Counted from the first letter of the stretch, positions 31,645 through 41,000 are shown. The stretch: 64,000 nucleotides of DNA from Actinomadura chibensis NBRC 106107 (GCF_001552135.1 NZ_BCQP01000010.1:62001-126000); one strand, 5' to 3'. Notes: generated by a model from the letters alone, not told the origin. Numbers and translations are program-made.

Positions 31645-33000
31645 TCACGCGGCCAGGCGGGGGAGCCGTTGCTGAATGGACCGGGCTCTGGTCAGCAGGG
31701 CGTCGGCCGCCGGATTTCCCCGGTAAGGCCGGATTCTGGACTGCAGGAGCGCGAGCGCGGTACGGGCCCGTCCGGAACTGATGGCCGGATACTCGTCCAG
31801 GAAGCGGTGCCAGGTGGTGATCGCCTCATCCAGGTGGCCGACGCGCAGGCGGAGATCGGCGATATGCGCCAGGATGAGGGCCCGATTGTGCCGTTCAGTG
31901 GCCGGACGGCGGCGCACGGACAGTTCCAGCTGCCCGATGGCCTGCGGCACTTCCCCCAGCAGGGCCAGCATCAGGCCCCGTTGGCAGGCCAGCGCCGCCG
32001 CGGGCCCGCCGCGGGCCGTGCTCTCGTTCGCGCGCGCCCGCCCCAGGCAGGACTGCGCCGACCTCATGTCGAGCACCGCGCCGTCGCGGTCGCCGGTCGC
32101 CGCGCGCGCCACCGCCCGCTGGCCGAGCAGGGCCGCGAGGTCCGCGGCGGGCATGTCCGCGGTGGCCGTGTCGACGGCGACCCGGGCCAGCCGGAGCGCG
32201 TGCCGGTAATGCCCGAGGGCCACCGCCTGGGTGCTCATCGCCCGCAGCACCAGGGCCCGGGGACCGGCGTCCTCCGCCCCGGCCGCCAGGCGCAGGGCGA
32301 CGCGGTAGTACTGCTGGCCGAACCCGTGGAGTTCGTCGTCGCAGCACATCAGCCCGCACAGGTGGATCAACCGGGTCGCGACCGGCAGCAACTCCGCGCG
32401 GGTCTCGGGAGGCGCCGCGTGCAGCGCCGGGGCCATGGTGTCGGCCAGGTAGAGGCCGAGCGCGGGACGGACATGGCCGACGCCCCCGGCGGCGCTCGCG
32501 TCGGTGAACAGCCGCAGCATCTCCGCCGCGGACTCGACGTCGGCGCGCCTGACGCGCACGAACTCCCCCAGCGGGTCCGCCGCCGGGACCCGCCCTCCCG
32601 CGCCCGTCGTCGGCACCACCGACTCGGCCAGCCGGTACACGCGAAAGGCGGAGGTGCCGAAGGCGCGCGGATCGGTCGCGGCGGCGGCCAGCGTGACCAG
32701 CCGCCTGAGCGGACTCTCCGCGCGCTGCCCGATCTCGGCGGAGGTCTCGCCGAAGCCCGCCTCGGCCATCGTGACCGGTCGGCTGAGCCGTCGGGAGAGC
32801 GCTTCGGACACGACGTGGGGCACGGGCCGCCGGGGAGTCATGCCGGAGATCCACTGCCCGACCGAGGACCGGGAGTAGGCGAGCCGGAGGCCGGCCTCGC
32901 GGCCGACCGCGTTCACCGCCTCGGCGAGGTTCTGGCCGTTCCAGTCCGCCTCTTTGATCAGTACCTGCAAACGATCGTTCTGCACCCTGTGTGAGCCCAC
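31645..33000 (-). CDS. HTH/TPR transcriptional regulator of the biosynthetic cluster
   Basis: 451 residues from the GTG at 32998-33000, with GGAGG six bases upstream. An N-terminal DNA-binding-like helical region (about 5-60: AVNAVGREAGLRLAYSRSSV then GQWISGMTPRRPVPHVVSEA) is followed by TPR-like helices to the end (ALRLARVAVDTATADMPAAD, LDEAITTWHRFLDEYP). Such proteins are common as pathway regulators in actinomycete clusters. Two AGCGGTAA elements lie 103-134 bases upstream of its start, and a third, inverted, precedes the SGNH/carbamoyltransferase operon, so it may control itself and that operon. Confidence 0.88.
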   Translation of the reverse strand: MGSHRVQNDRLQVLIKEADWNGQNLAEAVNAVGREAGLRLAYSRSSVGQWISGMTPRRPVPHVVSEALSRRLSRPVTMAEAGFGETSAEIGQRAESPLRRLVTLAAAATDPRAFGTSAFRVYRLAESVVPTTGAGGRVPAADPLGEFVRVRRADVESAAEMLRLFTDASAAGGVGHVRPALGLYLADTMAPALHAAPPETRAELLPVATRLIHLCGLMCCDDELHGFGQQYYRVALRLAAGAEDAGPRALVLRAMSTQAVALGHYRHALRLARVAVDTATADMPAADLAALLGQRAVARAATGDRDGAVLDMRSAQSCLGRARANESTARGGPAAALACQRGLMLALLGEVPQAIGQLELSVRRRPATERHNRALILAHIADLRLRVGHLDEAITTWHRFLDEYPAISSGRARTALALLQSRIRPYRGNPAADALLTRARSIQQRLPRLAA

Positions 33001-33094
33001 CGAAATCCTCCGGAGACGCTGCCGCTTCTCCCCTAGGGGCCTACGATCGGCCCGCGGCACCCGGCCCGTCGTCAAGGCGAGTGCCCAATCCTCC

Positions 33095-33134
33095 TACCGC
33101 CTAGCGGTAACCGGAGGGATCCGGCTAGCGGTAA
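33095..33134. promoter_or_regulatory. Repeated CTAGCGGTAA operator upstream of the regulator
   Basis: CTAGCGGTAA occurs at 33101-33110 and 33125-33134, 24 bases apart. The first copy is part of a palindrome, TACCGC-CTA-GCGGTA (33095-33109). Autoregulation by the HTH/TPR protein is inferred. Confidence 0.5.
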
Positions 33135-33138
33135 ACGA

Positions 33139-33490
33139 GCCTGATCAGGGCGCACGGAGCGCCCCGGTTGAGTGTCGGTCCGGGCGCGAGCGGTGGGAGA
33201 GGGCGGCGGCCTGGCCTCGGGTGCGGCAGCCGATCTTGACGGTGTGCTCGGACAGCACGAGGCGCGCGGCGATCTCGGCGTCGCCCAGGCGTCGCCGATG
33301 CGCAGGACGTCGCGTTCGCGAGGGGTAAGGCGTTCGTGCGGGCCGCGGAGTCCGACCCCCGGTGCCGGGCGCGGGTCGGCGGCACGGACCCACGGCGGGG
33401 GCGTCCGGCGCGGCCCGGCCGCCACCGGCGGCGTCATCACCGCCGCCGGGCTCGTCCGTTCGCTTCAGATGGGCGCGCTGGTCGTCTGGC
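33139..33490 (-). pseudogene. Decayed NarL/LuxR response regulator fragment
   Basis: In one minus frame the sequence reads AHLKRTSPAAVMTPPVAAG (end of a receiver domain), then HERLTPRERDVLRIG, the first helix of a LuxR HTH. After a frameshift near 33290 another frame continues DAEIAARLVLSEHTVKIG, the recognition helix, then CRTRGQAAALS with the usual helix between them missing. So there is at least one frameshift and one deletion, and the N-terminal receiver is absent. It is the remnant of a regulator at the edge of the biosynthetic cluster. End points are approximate. Confidence 0.65.
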
Positions 33491-33544
33491 TGGACGACCG
33501 CGCCTGGTGACCCGCTCGGCGGCGGAGCCGCGACAAGCAGCCTG

Positions 33545-33556
33545 CTACAAGTGTAG
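33545..33556. promoter_or_regulatory. BlaI-type operator before the first TerD gene
   Basis: CTACA-AG-TGTAG is a perfect palindrome. It resembles the TACTACANNTGTAGTA operator of BlaI/MecI repressors, and a BlaI-family gene lies 760 bases downstream. It is 60 bases before the TerD GTG. Confidence 0.7.
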
Positions 33557-33615
33557 TTTGAATGCGGTCCGCCGTTCCGGTAGGGCCGGTCGGTCGCGGT
33601 GAGAGGAGCCAGGTC

Positions 33616-34188
33616 GTGGCGGTGTCGATGGTGAAGGGGCAGCGGGTCTCGCTGGAGAAGCCGGGCGGGACGCTGGCCATGGTCCGGATGGGGCTGGGTT
33701 GGGACGCGGTCAAGAAGAAGGGCGTGTTCGGCAGGCAGCGCGAGCAGGACATCGACCTGGACGCCTCCTGCGTGCTGCTCGCCGACGGCGGGATCGCCGA
33801 CGTCGTCTACTTCGGCAAGCTGACCAGCGACGACGGCTCGGTCCGCCACACCGGCGACAACCTCACCGGCGCCGGGGACGGCGACGACGAGTCGGTGCTG
33901 GTGGACCTGGCCCGCGTGCCGGTGCACGTGACGTCGCTGGTGTTCACGGTGAGCTCGTTCAGCGGCCAGTCCTTCGAGCAGGTCGAGAACGCCTTCTGCC
34001 GACTCGTCGACGAGAGCACTGGCGAGGAGCTGGCCCGGTACACCCTCACCGGGGGAGGGCCGCACACCACGATGGTGATGGCACGCGTCTATCGCCAGGG
34101 GACGGGGTGGAAGATGGCCGCGATCGGTGAACCCGGCCAGGGCCGCACCCTGCAGGACATGCTGCCCGCGATCGCCTCCTACGCTTAG
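33616..34188 (+). CDS. TerD-family protein (first copy)
   Basis: 190 residues. TerD calcium-binding motifs are present: DIDLDASCVLLADGG, then SDDGSVRHTGDNLTGAGDGD and DESVLVDL. The C-terminal part has MVMARVYRQGTGWKM. TerD proteins belong to the tellurite/phage/stress-response system and bind Ca2+. I chose the GTG at 33616 with AGAGGAG upstream, because TerD proteins begin near VKGQRVSLEK; an ATG at 33562 would add 18 unlikely residues. The operator at 33545 suggests control by the BlaI-like protein. Confidence 0.91.
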   Translation: MAVSMVKGQRVSLEKPGGTLAMVRMGLGWDAVKKKGVFGRQREQDIDLDASCVLLADGGIADVVYFGKLTSDDGSVRHTGDNLTGAGDGDDESVLVDLARVPVHVTSLVFTVSSFSGQSFEQVENAFCRLVDESTGEELARYTLTGGGPHTTMVMARVYRQGTGWKMAAIGEPGQGRTLQDMLPAIASYA

Positions 34189-34215
34189 CCTGGCGACGAC
34201 GCGCGGGGGGACTCT

Positions 34216-34320
34216 GTGAGCGCTGATGGACTGACCGCGCTGGAGGACGCCCGCGCGTACGTCGTCCTGGCCTTCGCGCCGATCGGGGCGGAACCGGACG
34301 TCCTCCGCACGAAGGGGTGA
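34216..34320 (+). CDS. Possible 34-residue ORF overlapping the BlaI gene start
   Basis: A GTG at 34216, preceded by a G-rich stretch, opens a 34-codon frame (VSADGLTALEDARAYVVLAF and on, ending RTKG) whose TGA overlaps the BlaI GTG (GTGA). It may be a coupling leader or a remnant. There is no recognisable domain. Confidence 0.33.
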   Translation: MSADGLTALEDARAYVVLAFAPIGAEPDVLRTKG

Positions 34321-34688
34321 GGCCGTTGTCGCGCAGACCGCTGGGGCAGTTGGAGGCGGAGGTGCTGGCGGCGCTCGCCGGGCTCGGCGGCTCGGCCAGC
34401 ACGGCCGAACTGGTGGCGCGGCTCGACGGCGACCCCGCGTACACGACGGTGAACACGATCCTTCACCGGTTGTGCGAGAAGGCACTCATCTCCCGAACCC
34501 GGGCCGGGCGCCATTACCGGTACCGGCTCGCCGTCGACGAGTCGGAGCTCGTGGCGGGCCGGATGCGCGCGCACCTGCGGCACGCCAGCGATCCGGTGAG
34601 CGTGCTGAACCGGTTCGTCCGAACGCTCAGCAGCGAGGAGGCGCGCCAGTTGCGCGAGTTGCTCGACGACCCGGGAGAGCGCGGGTGA
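34317..34688 (+). CDS. BlaI/MecI/CopY-family repressor
   Basis: 123 residues. The winged helix of the BlaI family is clear: LGQLEAEVLAALAGLGGSAS, then LDGDPAYTTVNTILHRLCEK and GLISR-type KALISRTRAGRHYRYRLAVDE. The C-terminal dimerisation helix ends RQLRELLDDPG. BlaI proteins repress until a BlaR1-like protease inactivates them. The stop overlaps the GTG of the M56 gene (GTGA), the classic blaI-blaR arrangement. CTACANNTGTAG palindromes lie before three ter genes in the same 3-kb island. No such site lies directly before this gene, so it may depend on TerD readthrough. Confidence 0.94.
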   Translation: MRPLSRRPLGQLEAEVLAALAGLGGSASTAELVARLDGDPAYTTVNTILHRLCEKALISRTRAGRHYRYRLAVDESELVAGRMRAHLRHASDPVSVLNRFVRTLSSEEARQLRELLDDPGERG

Positions 34689-35575
34689 ACTGGTTCACCG
34701 TCGTGCCGCTGGCCATCATGCTGGTGCTGAGCACCGTGCTCGGCCGGGTCCCCTTACCGCTGCACCCGTCCTGGTCTGCGCGGCTGCTCGCGACGACGGC
34801 CGCGACGACCGCGGTGGCCGCGCTCGGCACCGGGATCTTCGTGTCGATCAACTACGGGGCCTCGCTGGCGCCGGCCGCCGCCGCGCACGTCCCCGAATGG
34901 GCCTTGTTCGGAGACGACAGCCCGGTCCCGGACGCGGTCGGGATTCCGGCGGTGCTGCTGTCGGCCGCGGGTGTATGGGTCGCCGGTGGGACGGCCGTCG
35001 GCTGGGCGTCCGAGCTGCGGAGCGCGCGGGAGCAGGCGCGGCGGCCGCTGGAGACCGACGTCCCGATCGCCGTCGCGGTGCCGGGCCGCCACGGCGGGGT
35101 GCTGCTGTCGCGGGGGATGCTGCGCGCGTTCACGGCCGCCGAACTCCACGTGGTGTTCCAGCACGAGACGTCCCACCTGCGGCACCGGCACCACCGCTAC
35201 ACCGCGTCCGGGACCCTGCTCGCGGCGCTGCTGCCGCCGCTGCGCCCGCTGGACGCGCGGCTGCGCCTCGCGGTGGAGCGCTGGGCGGACGAGGACGCCG
35301 CCGAGGCGGTCGGCGACCGCGCCTTCGTCGCCCGCACGATCGCCAAGGCCGCCCTCGCCCATCCGCTCACCGGACCACCGGCCGCCGCGTTCGCCGACTC
35401 CGGGGTCGTCCAGCGCGTCGAGGCGCTCCTGGACCGGCCCCCGGACCGCAACCCGGTGACCGGCCCGCTGCTGTGCATGGGCAACGGCGTCGTCACCGGC
35501 TCGCTGACCGCCGCGACCCTGCAACTCGACCACATCGCCGCGTCCTGCCTGCTGCCGCTGCTCGCCGTGCGGTGA
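34685..35575 (+). CDS. BlaR1-like M56 membrane metallopeptidase, short form
   Basis: 296 residues. Hydrophobic helices lie at about 5-22, 34-55, 80-105 and near the C-terminus. The zinc protease motif is QHETSHLRHRHH (HExxH), followed by ADEDAAEAVGDRAF. The large C-terminal penicillin-sensor domain of BlaR1 is absent, so the input signal is unknown and is unlikely to be a beta-lactam read by that domain. Translationally coupled to the BlaI gene, which is its probable target. Confidence 0.92.
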   Translation: MNWFTVVPLAIMLVLSTVLGRVPLPLHPSWSARLLATTAATTAVAALGTGIFVSINYGASLAPAAAAHVPEWALFGDDSPVPDAVGIPAVLLSAAGVWVAGGTAVGWASELRSAREQARRPLETDVPIAVAVPGRHGGVLLSRGMLRAFTAAELHVVFQHETSHLRHRHHRYTASGTLLAALLPPLRPLDARLRLAVERWADEDAAEAVGDRAFVARTIAKAALAHPLTGPPAAAFADSGVVQRVEALLDRPPDRNPVTGPLLCMGNGVVTGSLTAATLQLDHIAASCLLPLLAVR

Positions 35576-35593
35576 CCGGACGCGCCGCGCCGG

Positions 35594-36049
35594 TCAGAGC
35601 TCGAACTCGGCGGGGTCCAGGCCGACCGCGTAGCACGCCTCGCGCACGACGGCCTTCTCCTGGTCGTCGAAGTGGCCGTCCGCGCCGCCGATCACGATGC
35701 CGATCTGGATGACGGCGCGCGCCTCGGCGGGCTTCTTCTTCGTCTTGCCGATGTCCTGCAGCACCGACACCTTGCCGAAGTCGAAGTCGGCGGTCAGCTT
35801 GGAGACGTAGTCGTTGAAGCGGCGCTGCAGGTCGTCCGCCGGGAAGTTCTGCAGCACCTCGTTGGACGCGATCAGCGACGCGGTCCGCTGCCGCTCGGCC
35901 GGGTCGACGCTCCCGTCGGCGGCGGCGACCAGCGCGCACATCGCCATGCTCGCGTCCCGGAACGCACCGCTTTTCAGATCGTTCTTCTTGCTCAGAAGCT
36001 GCGACTGCATCGTCTGCGTCGACTCGCGCAGCTTGTCCCAGAAAGGCAT
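35594..36049 (-). CDS. TerB-family tellurite resistance protein
   Basis: 151 residues, the normal TerB length. It has MPFWDKLRESTQTMQSQLLS, the acidic helix ALVAAADGSVDPAERQRTAS and the later GGADGHFDDQEKAVVREAC, the paired metal-binding helices of the family. It works with TerD proteins in the membrane-associated stress complex. It converges on the M56 gene with 18 bases between them and diverges from the second TerD gene, with a BlaI-like operator upstream. Confidence 0.93.
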   Translation of the reverse strand: MPFWDKLRESTQTMQSQLLSKKNDLKSGAFRDASMAMCALVAAADGSVDPAERQRTASLIASNEVLQNFPADDLQRRFNDYVSKLTADFDFGKVSVLQDIGKTKKKPAEARAVIQIGIVIGGADGHFDDQEKAVVREACYAVGLDPAEFEL

Positions 36050-36093
36050 CGGATCCTCCGCTCGTTGTCGGTCTCTGCCGCCTCACCCAACCG

Positions 36094-36105
36094 CCACAAC
36101 TGTAG
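36094..36105. promoter_or_regulatory. BlaI-type operator before the TerB gene
   Basis: CCACA-AC-TGTAG differs by one base from the CTACA-NN-TGTAG palindromes at the two TerD genes. It lies 45 bases upstream of the TerB start on the minus strand. Confidence 0.55.
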
Positions 36106-36234
36106 TAGGTGGCGCTCCGCTGCCGGGCATCGTCCTCCCGTAGCGTCGCAGGCACTCCGGCCCCGCGCGGCCGTGGCTTGACTCTCGACGCCCGGACTTT
36201 CCCGGATCGGCCGCCTGACCGCCGAGCTTTTCTG

Positions 36235-36246
36235 CTACAAATGTAG
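36235..36246. promoter_or_regulatory. BlaI-type operator before the second TerD gene
   Basis: CTACA-AA-TGTAG is a perfect palindrome 24 bases upstream of the TerD ATG, where a bound repressor would cover the transcription start. Confidence 0.74.
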
Positions 36247-36270
36247 TAGATATCCGCGAGAGGAGACTAC

Positions 36271-36846
36271 ATGGGCGTCAGCCTGTCCAAGGGCGGCAAC
36301 GTCTCGCTGACCAAAGAGGCGCCTGGCCTGACGGCGATCACGGTGGGGCTCGGCTGGGACGTGCGCACGACCACCGGCACCGACTTCGACCTGGACGCCA
36401 GCGCGCTCCTGTTGAACGAGGGAGGCCAGGTCCCCTCGGACCAGCACTTCGTGTTCTTCAACAACCTGCGCAGTCCCGACGGGTCGGTCGAGCACACCGG
36501 CGACAACACCACCGGGGAGGGCGAGGGCGACGACGAGCAGATCAAGGTGAACCTGGCCTCGGTCCCGGCCGACGTCGCCCGCATCACCTTCCCGGTCTCG
36601 ATCCACGACGCCGACGCCCGCGGGCAGAACTTCGGCCAGGTCCGCAACGCCTTCATCCGCGTCGTCAACCAGGCCGACGGCTCCGAACTGGCGCGCTACG
36701 ACCTCACCGAGGACGCCTCGACCGAGACGGCCATGGTGTTCGGCGAGCTGTACCGCAGCGGCGCCGAATGGAAGTTCCGCGCCATCGGCCAGGGATACGC
36801 CTCCGGCCTGGCCGGGGTGGCCAAGGACTTCGGCGTCAACGTCTGA
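36271..36846 (+). CDS. TerD-family protein (second copy)
   Basis: 191 residues, a standard full-length TerD. It starts [20 protein letters not shown] and has [34 protein letters not shown] and DDEQIKVNL, the Ca2+-binding sites. The C-terminal [20 protein letters not shown] is also typical. Its ATG follows GAGAGGAGAC. It forms a single-gene unit between a BlaI-type operator and a perfect hairpin terminator. Confidence 0.97.
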   Translation: MGVSLSKGGNVSLTKEAPGLTAITVGLGWDVRTTTGTDFDLDASALLLNEGGQVPSDQHFVFFNNLRSPDGSVEHTGDNTTGEGEGDDEQIKVNLASVPADVARITFPVSIHDADARGQNFGQVRNAFIRVVNQADGSELARYDLTEDASTETAMVFGELYRSGAEWKFRAIGQGYASGLAGVAKDFGVNV

Positions 36847-36855
36847 CGGCCTGAT

Positions 36856-36890
36856 CGTGGACGGGGACCGCCGCGCCGTCCCCGTCCACG
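36856..36890 (+). terminator. Terminator of the second TerD gene
   Basis: A perfect 13-bp stem (36856-36868 with 36878-36890) with a 9-base loop begins 9 bases after the TerD stop. No U-tract follows. Confidence 0.75.
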
Positions 36891-36954
36891 GTCGTGTCAC
36901 CTGGCGCCGGATTCCCCCATGCCCTTGAGGCTAATCCGTCGGCCGTTCGTGCAG

Positions 36955-38034
36955 GAGGCCGCTCTGCCAGCAGTGTCAGGGCGCGGCGGCGGGATCGGTG
37001 GGCTGACCGCCGCCGCGGCCGCTCAAGGGCCGCGGCTGGACGGTCGGCGTCCTCGGACGGGCCTCCACGCTGGAGCCGGTCGGGTCGGGCCTCGGCGTGA
37101 CGCCAAACGCGCTGCGGGCCCTGGACACCCTCGGCGTCGGCGACCGGGTCCGCGAGCTCGCGGCGTTCGTCGGCGACGGCGGGCTGCGGCGGCCGGGCGG
37201 TGGCTGGCTGAGCCGCACCAGCGCCGAGGCCGCCGCCCGGCGGTTCGGCGACCCGACCGTCGTCGTGCTGCGCGCCGCCCTGGTGGACCTGCTCCAAGGG
37301 CTCCTCGACCCGGCGGAGATCCGCCTGGGCGTCACCGTCGAGTCGGCCTCTCTTGACGGGACGGTGGCCACCTCGCAAGGCGAGGACGGCGCGGACCTGA
37401 TCGTCGCCGCCGACGGCATCGGTTCCCGCGTGCGGTCCGCCCTGTTCCCCGGTCACCCCGGGCCGCGCTACACGGGCCTGACGGCCTGGTCGTCGGGCTC
37501 AACCCGATCGCCGGAGGCCAGGTCTACTGCTACGCCACCGCCCCCCGCCGCGCCGGGGACGAACGCGCCGGACGAGAAGGCGGAACTGCTGCGCCTCTTC
37601 GGCGACTGGCACGACCCGATCCCCGACCTGCTGCGCCGGGCCGACCCCGCGCGGATCCTGCGCAACGACGTCTGCTCCATGCCGCGCCCGCTCCCCGCCC
37701 TGCACAGCGGCCGGGTCGTCCTGCTGGGGGACGCGGCCCACCCCATGACGCCCAATCTCGGCCAGGGCGCGTGGCAGGCGATCGAAGACGGTGTGACACT
37801 CGCACACGAGGTCACGAAGGGCGTCGGGCCCGCCGGGTACACCGCCGCCAGGCTGGCGCGCACCTCGGCCATGATGAGGAGGTCCCGCCGGATCGGCCGT
37901 CTCACCCAGATAAGGAGTCCGCTGGGGACCGCCCTCCGCGACGCGAGCATGTGGACCGCCGGTCACCTGGGCCAGAACCTCGTCCTACGCCAAGCCGACC
38001 CCATCTTCAACTGGACCCCGCCGAACGTGTCCGG
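36955..38034 (+). pseudogene. Decayed FAD-dependent monooxygenase
   Basis: The N-terminal FAD motif GRGGGIGGLTAAAAA is in one frame. A 1-base shift near 37020 moves it to a second frame, LKGRGWTVGVLGRASTLEPV then GLGVTPNALRALDTLG. Near 37490 the sequence jumps from YTGLTAW to VVGLNPIAGGQVYCYATAP in a third frame, with about 25 residues missing, then returns to DEKAELLRLFGDWHDPIPDL. GDAAHPMTPNLGQGAWQAIEDG is intact. No single frame encodes a functional protein. Homology fades near NWTPP, just before the kinase stop. End points are approximate. Confidence 0.8.
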
Positions 38035-41000
38035 CTACGAGCCGCTTGGCCGCGGGCGCCGGTACGGGGCTATGCGCCAGTCGATCTCCCATGCGCGCAG
38101 GGGACCGTGGGCGGCCCAGGCGAAGGCTCGTCGGCCGTCGTCGCTGAAGGCGACGTTCGCGCGGGTGCTCGCGTGGGTGATCAGGGTGTGGTTGCGCCAG
38201 CCGTTGCTCAGGTCCCACAAGGCGAGCTCGCCGTCGCCGGCCGAGGTGAGGGCGAACCTGCCCTCGGCCTCCAGGGCCATGTCGACGAGGTTCTCGGTCG
38301 AGGTGATCTCCGGGCGGCGGTGACCGGATTCCAGGTCCCAGACGCACAGGGCGCCGCTGAAGCGGGACGCCACCGCGTGCCGGTCGTCATCGGTGAGCGC
38401 TATCGCGGTCACTTGGGGTTTGTGCGCGTACGCGTACGGCGCGAGCGTGGCGACGCAGCGTCCCGCGTCATCGAGGTCCCAGACCTTGAGGTAGCCGCCG
38501 GCGGTTCCGGACACGGCCACGCGCTCGGTGCGGCTCAGGCAGACCGCGGAGACTTCTTCCTGGTGTCCGCCGAGGCGCATGACCTCGGTTCCGGACGAGG
38601 CTTCCCACACGCGAACGGTCTGCCCGCCAGCGGTCAGCACGTACTTTCCGGTGCGGCCGACCGCGACCGTGTTCCGCCACGAAGAGTACCCGCCGCCGGG
38701 TACGAGGCCGCGCCGCTCCAGGGTCGAGAGCGACCACAGTTGCAACTGGTTGCCGGTGCCGGAGGCCAGGGCGAGGTCTCCGGCGACCGCTTTCCAGGTC
38801 GGGCCATGGCGAGCGGGATTGTGGGTCTCGACGGTGCCGGTGGAGCAGTTCCAGATCAGTACGGTGCCGTCGTGCAGGCTGCAGACCGTGGTGGTCCCGT
38901 CTGGGCTCACCACGAGGGACTTGGGAGCCGTCGCGAGTTGCGGTGGCAGGTCAACGGGCCACACACCCTGGACGCGACCGCGGACGCACTGCTGGGCGAG
39001 CTCGTTCCAGGCGTCCAGGACGAGCCTGGACCGCTGGTGGCCCGGCGTGAGGCGCGCCTGGACCAGCAGGTCGTGCGCCTCGAAGAAGTTCCCCTGACCG
39101 AGTTCCTTCCGGCCTGCGCGAATGAGGCGGTCGACCTTGGCGTCGGTCACGGTCAGCTCACGGTGAGCGCGCGGCCGGCAGATGTGGAAAGGCGCCCTAT
39201 AGGACGCGCGGGAGAACCCGCGGGGGATCGACCACACCCAGATCGCGGTGCGCGCGGATTTCGCCGAGCCCGCGTAGACGGCGTGGCCGCCGTTCGCGCT
39301 GAGCCGACCGGTGCGGACGTCGGCCGCCTCCATGTCACCGAGGGGGCACAGGCGAGACCGGCCACTGCGCAGATCCCAGAGCCGCACGTCGGAGTGCCGT
39401 CCGATCGTCAGGGCGAGGCGGGCGTCCCGGCTGAGCGAGACGGAGGAGAGGCGGGCGACGGGGGCGCGCAGCGTGCGCAGGCATCTGCGTTCCTCGACGT
39501 CCCAGAGCCGCAGCGTGCCTTGTTCGTCGGCCGACAACGCGTGGCGTCCGTCCGGGGTGATGTCGATGGCCACCACTCGGCCGGTGTGGCCCTCCAGGGC
39601 GGCGACATGGTCGCGGTCGTGCACCTGGACGGTGCCGCCGCCCCCGCCGCCGACCAGGATCCGGCCTCCAGCGAGCGCGACGGCCCGGGCGCCGCGGATC
39701 GCCGCCGCGGCGTGGCCGAGCTCCCGGGCGGACCTGTCGCCGAGGTCCCAGAGTTTGACGGTGCCGTCCGCGCCGATCGAAACCCCGCGCGATTCCCGGC
39801 TGTCGTACAGCACTCTCCACACGCCCTTGTGGCGCCCCTTCAGGGCGCGTGCGTCCTGCCGGTCGCCTTGCAGATCCCACCACCGGACCTTCCGGTCCCC
39901 GCGGGAGGCGCACAGCACGTAACGTCCGTCGGTGCTCAGGGCCACCGAGGCGGCGCCTCCCTCGCCCGCCTTGAGAGTGCGTACGCACTCACGGCGCTTG
40001 AGGTCCCAGACTTGAACGCTCTGGCGGTAGCCGCCGGTCACCGCGACGGAGGCGTCGGCTGCCACGTCGAGCATCGTGACCCCGCCGGTCTTGCCGGTGA
40101 TGACGTCGAGGTGTTCCCAACCGTCCGAGCCCGAGGTCTCCTTGCGGAGCCGCGCCAGTTCCGCGGCGCCCCGGGAGTCCTTGTCCGCGGCCTCGCGCAG
40201 CAGCGGCCACGCCGTGGCGGCGTCGGCGCGTTCCAGGTGGATATGCCCGAGGAGCATCTTGGCCTGGGCCGGATCGTCGGCGTTGTCGACGGCCGCCGCC
40301 ATCCGCTCGATCAGCGCCCCGTCGGTCAGCCGGTCGGCGCGCCAGGCCAGCAGACCGGCGTTGTAGATCGCCCCCGCGTGCTGGGGTTCGACCGCCCGCG
40401 CCTGCTCGAAGCAGCGGAGGGCCTCGTCCTCCCGCTTGAGGTCCAGCAGCGACAGCGCACGGTTGTTCAACTCGTCCGCCCGCAGCGAGGCGGCCTCGGG
40501 CTCCGGGCGCGGGTACTGATCGCCGATGGCCTCCCGGTAGCAGGCGGCGAGCCGCCGGGCGACCTCGCCCGCCCGAGGACGCCGGTCCGGGTCAGCGCGC
40601 AGGCATTCGGCGAGCAGTCCGGTGACACTCGTCGGCATCGCCGCGCGCCCGCCGCCCGGCCGCATCCCGGCCAAGACCCCGCGCGCCGCCGCTCCCGTGG
40701 CCCAGGTGACCTCGCCGGTGATCATCTCCAGCACGCTGACCGCGAGGCTGAACACGTCGCTGCGGCGGCCCACCCGCCGTCCCGCCGCCTGCTCCGGGGA
40801 CGCGTACGCCGGAGTCAGCCCGCCCGCACTGACCAGGACGCTTGGATCGGGCCCCGCCCCGACAGCCCCGACCGCGCCGCCGGGGAGGCCCTTGGCCAGC
40901 CCGAAATCGGTGACCTTGGCCGTGCCGTCCGGGTCCATCAGCACGTTGGCGGGCTTGACGTCCTGGTGGGTCAGCCGCCGCCGATGCGCGTGCTCCAGCC

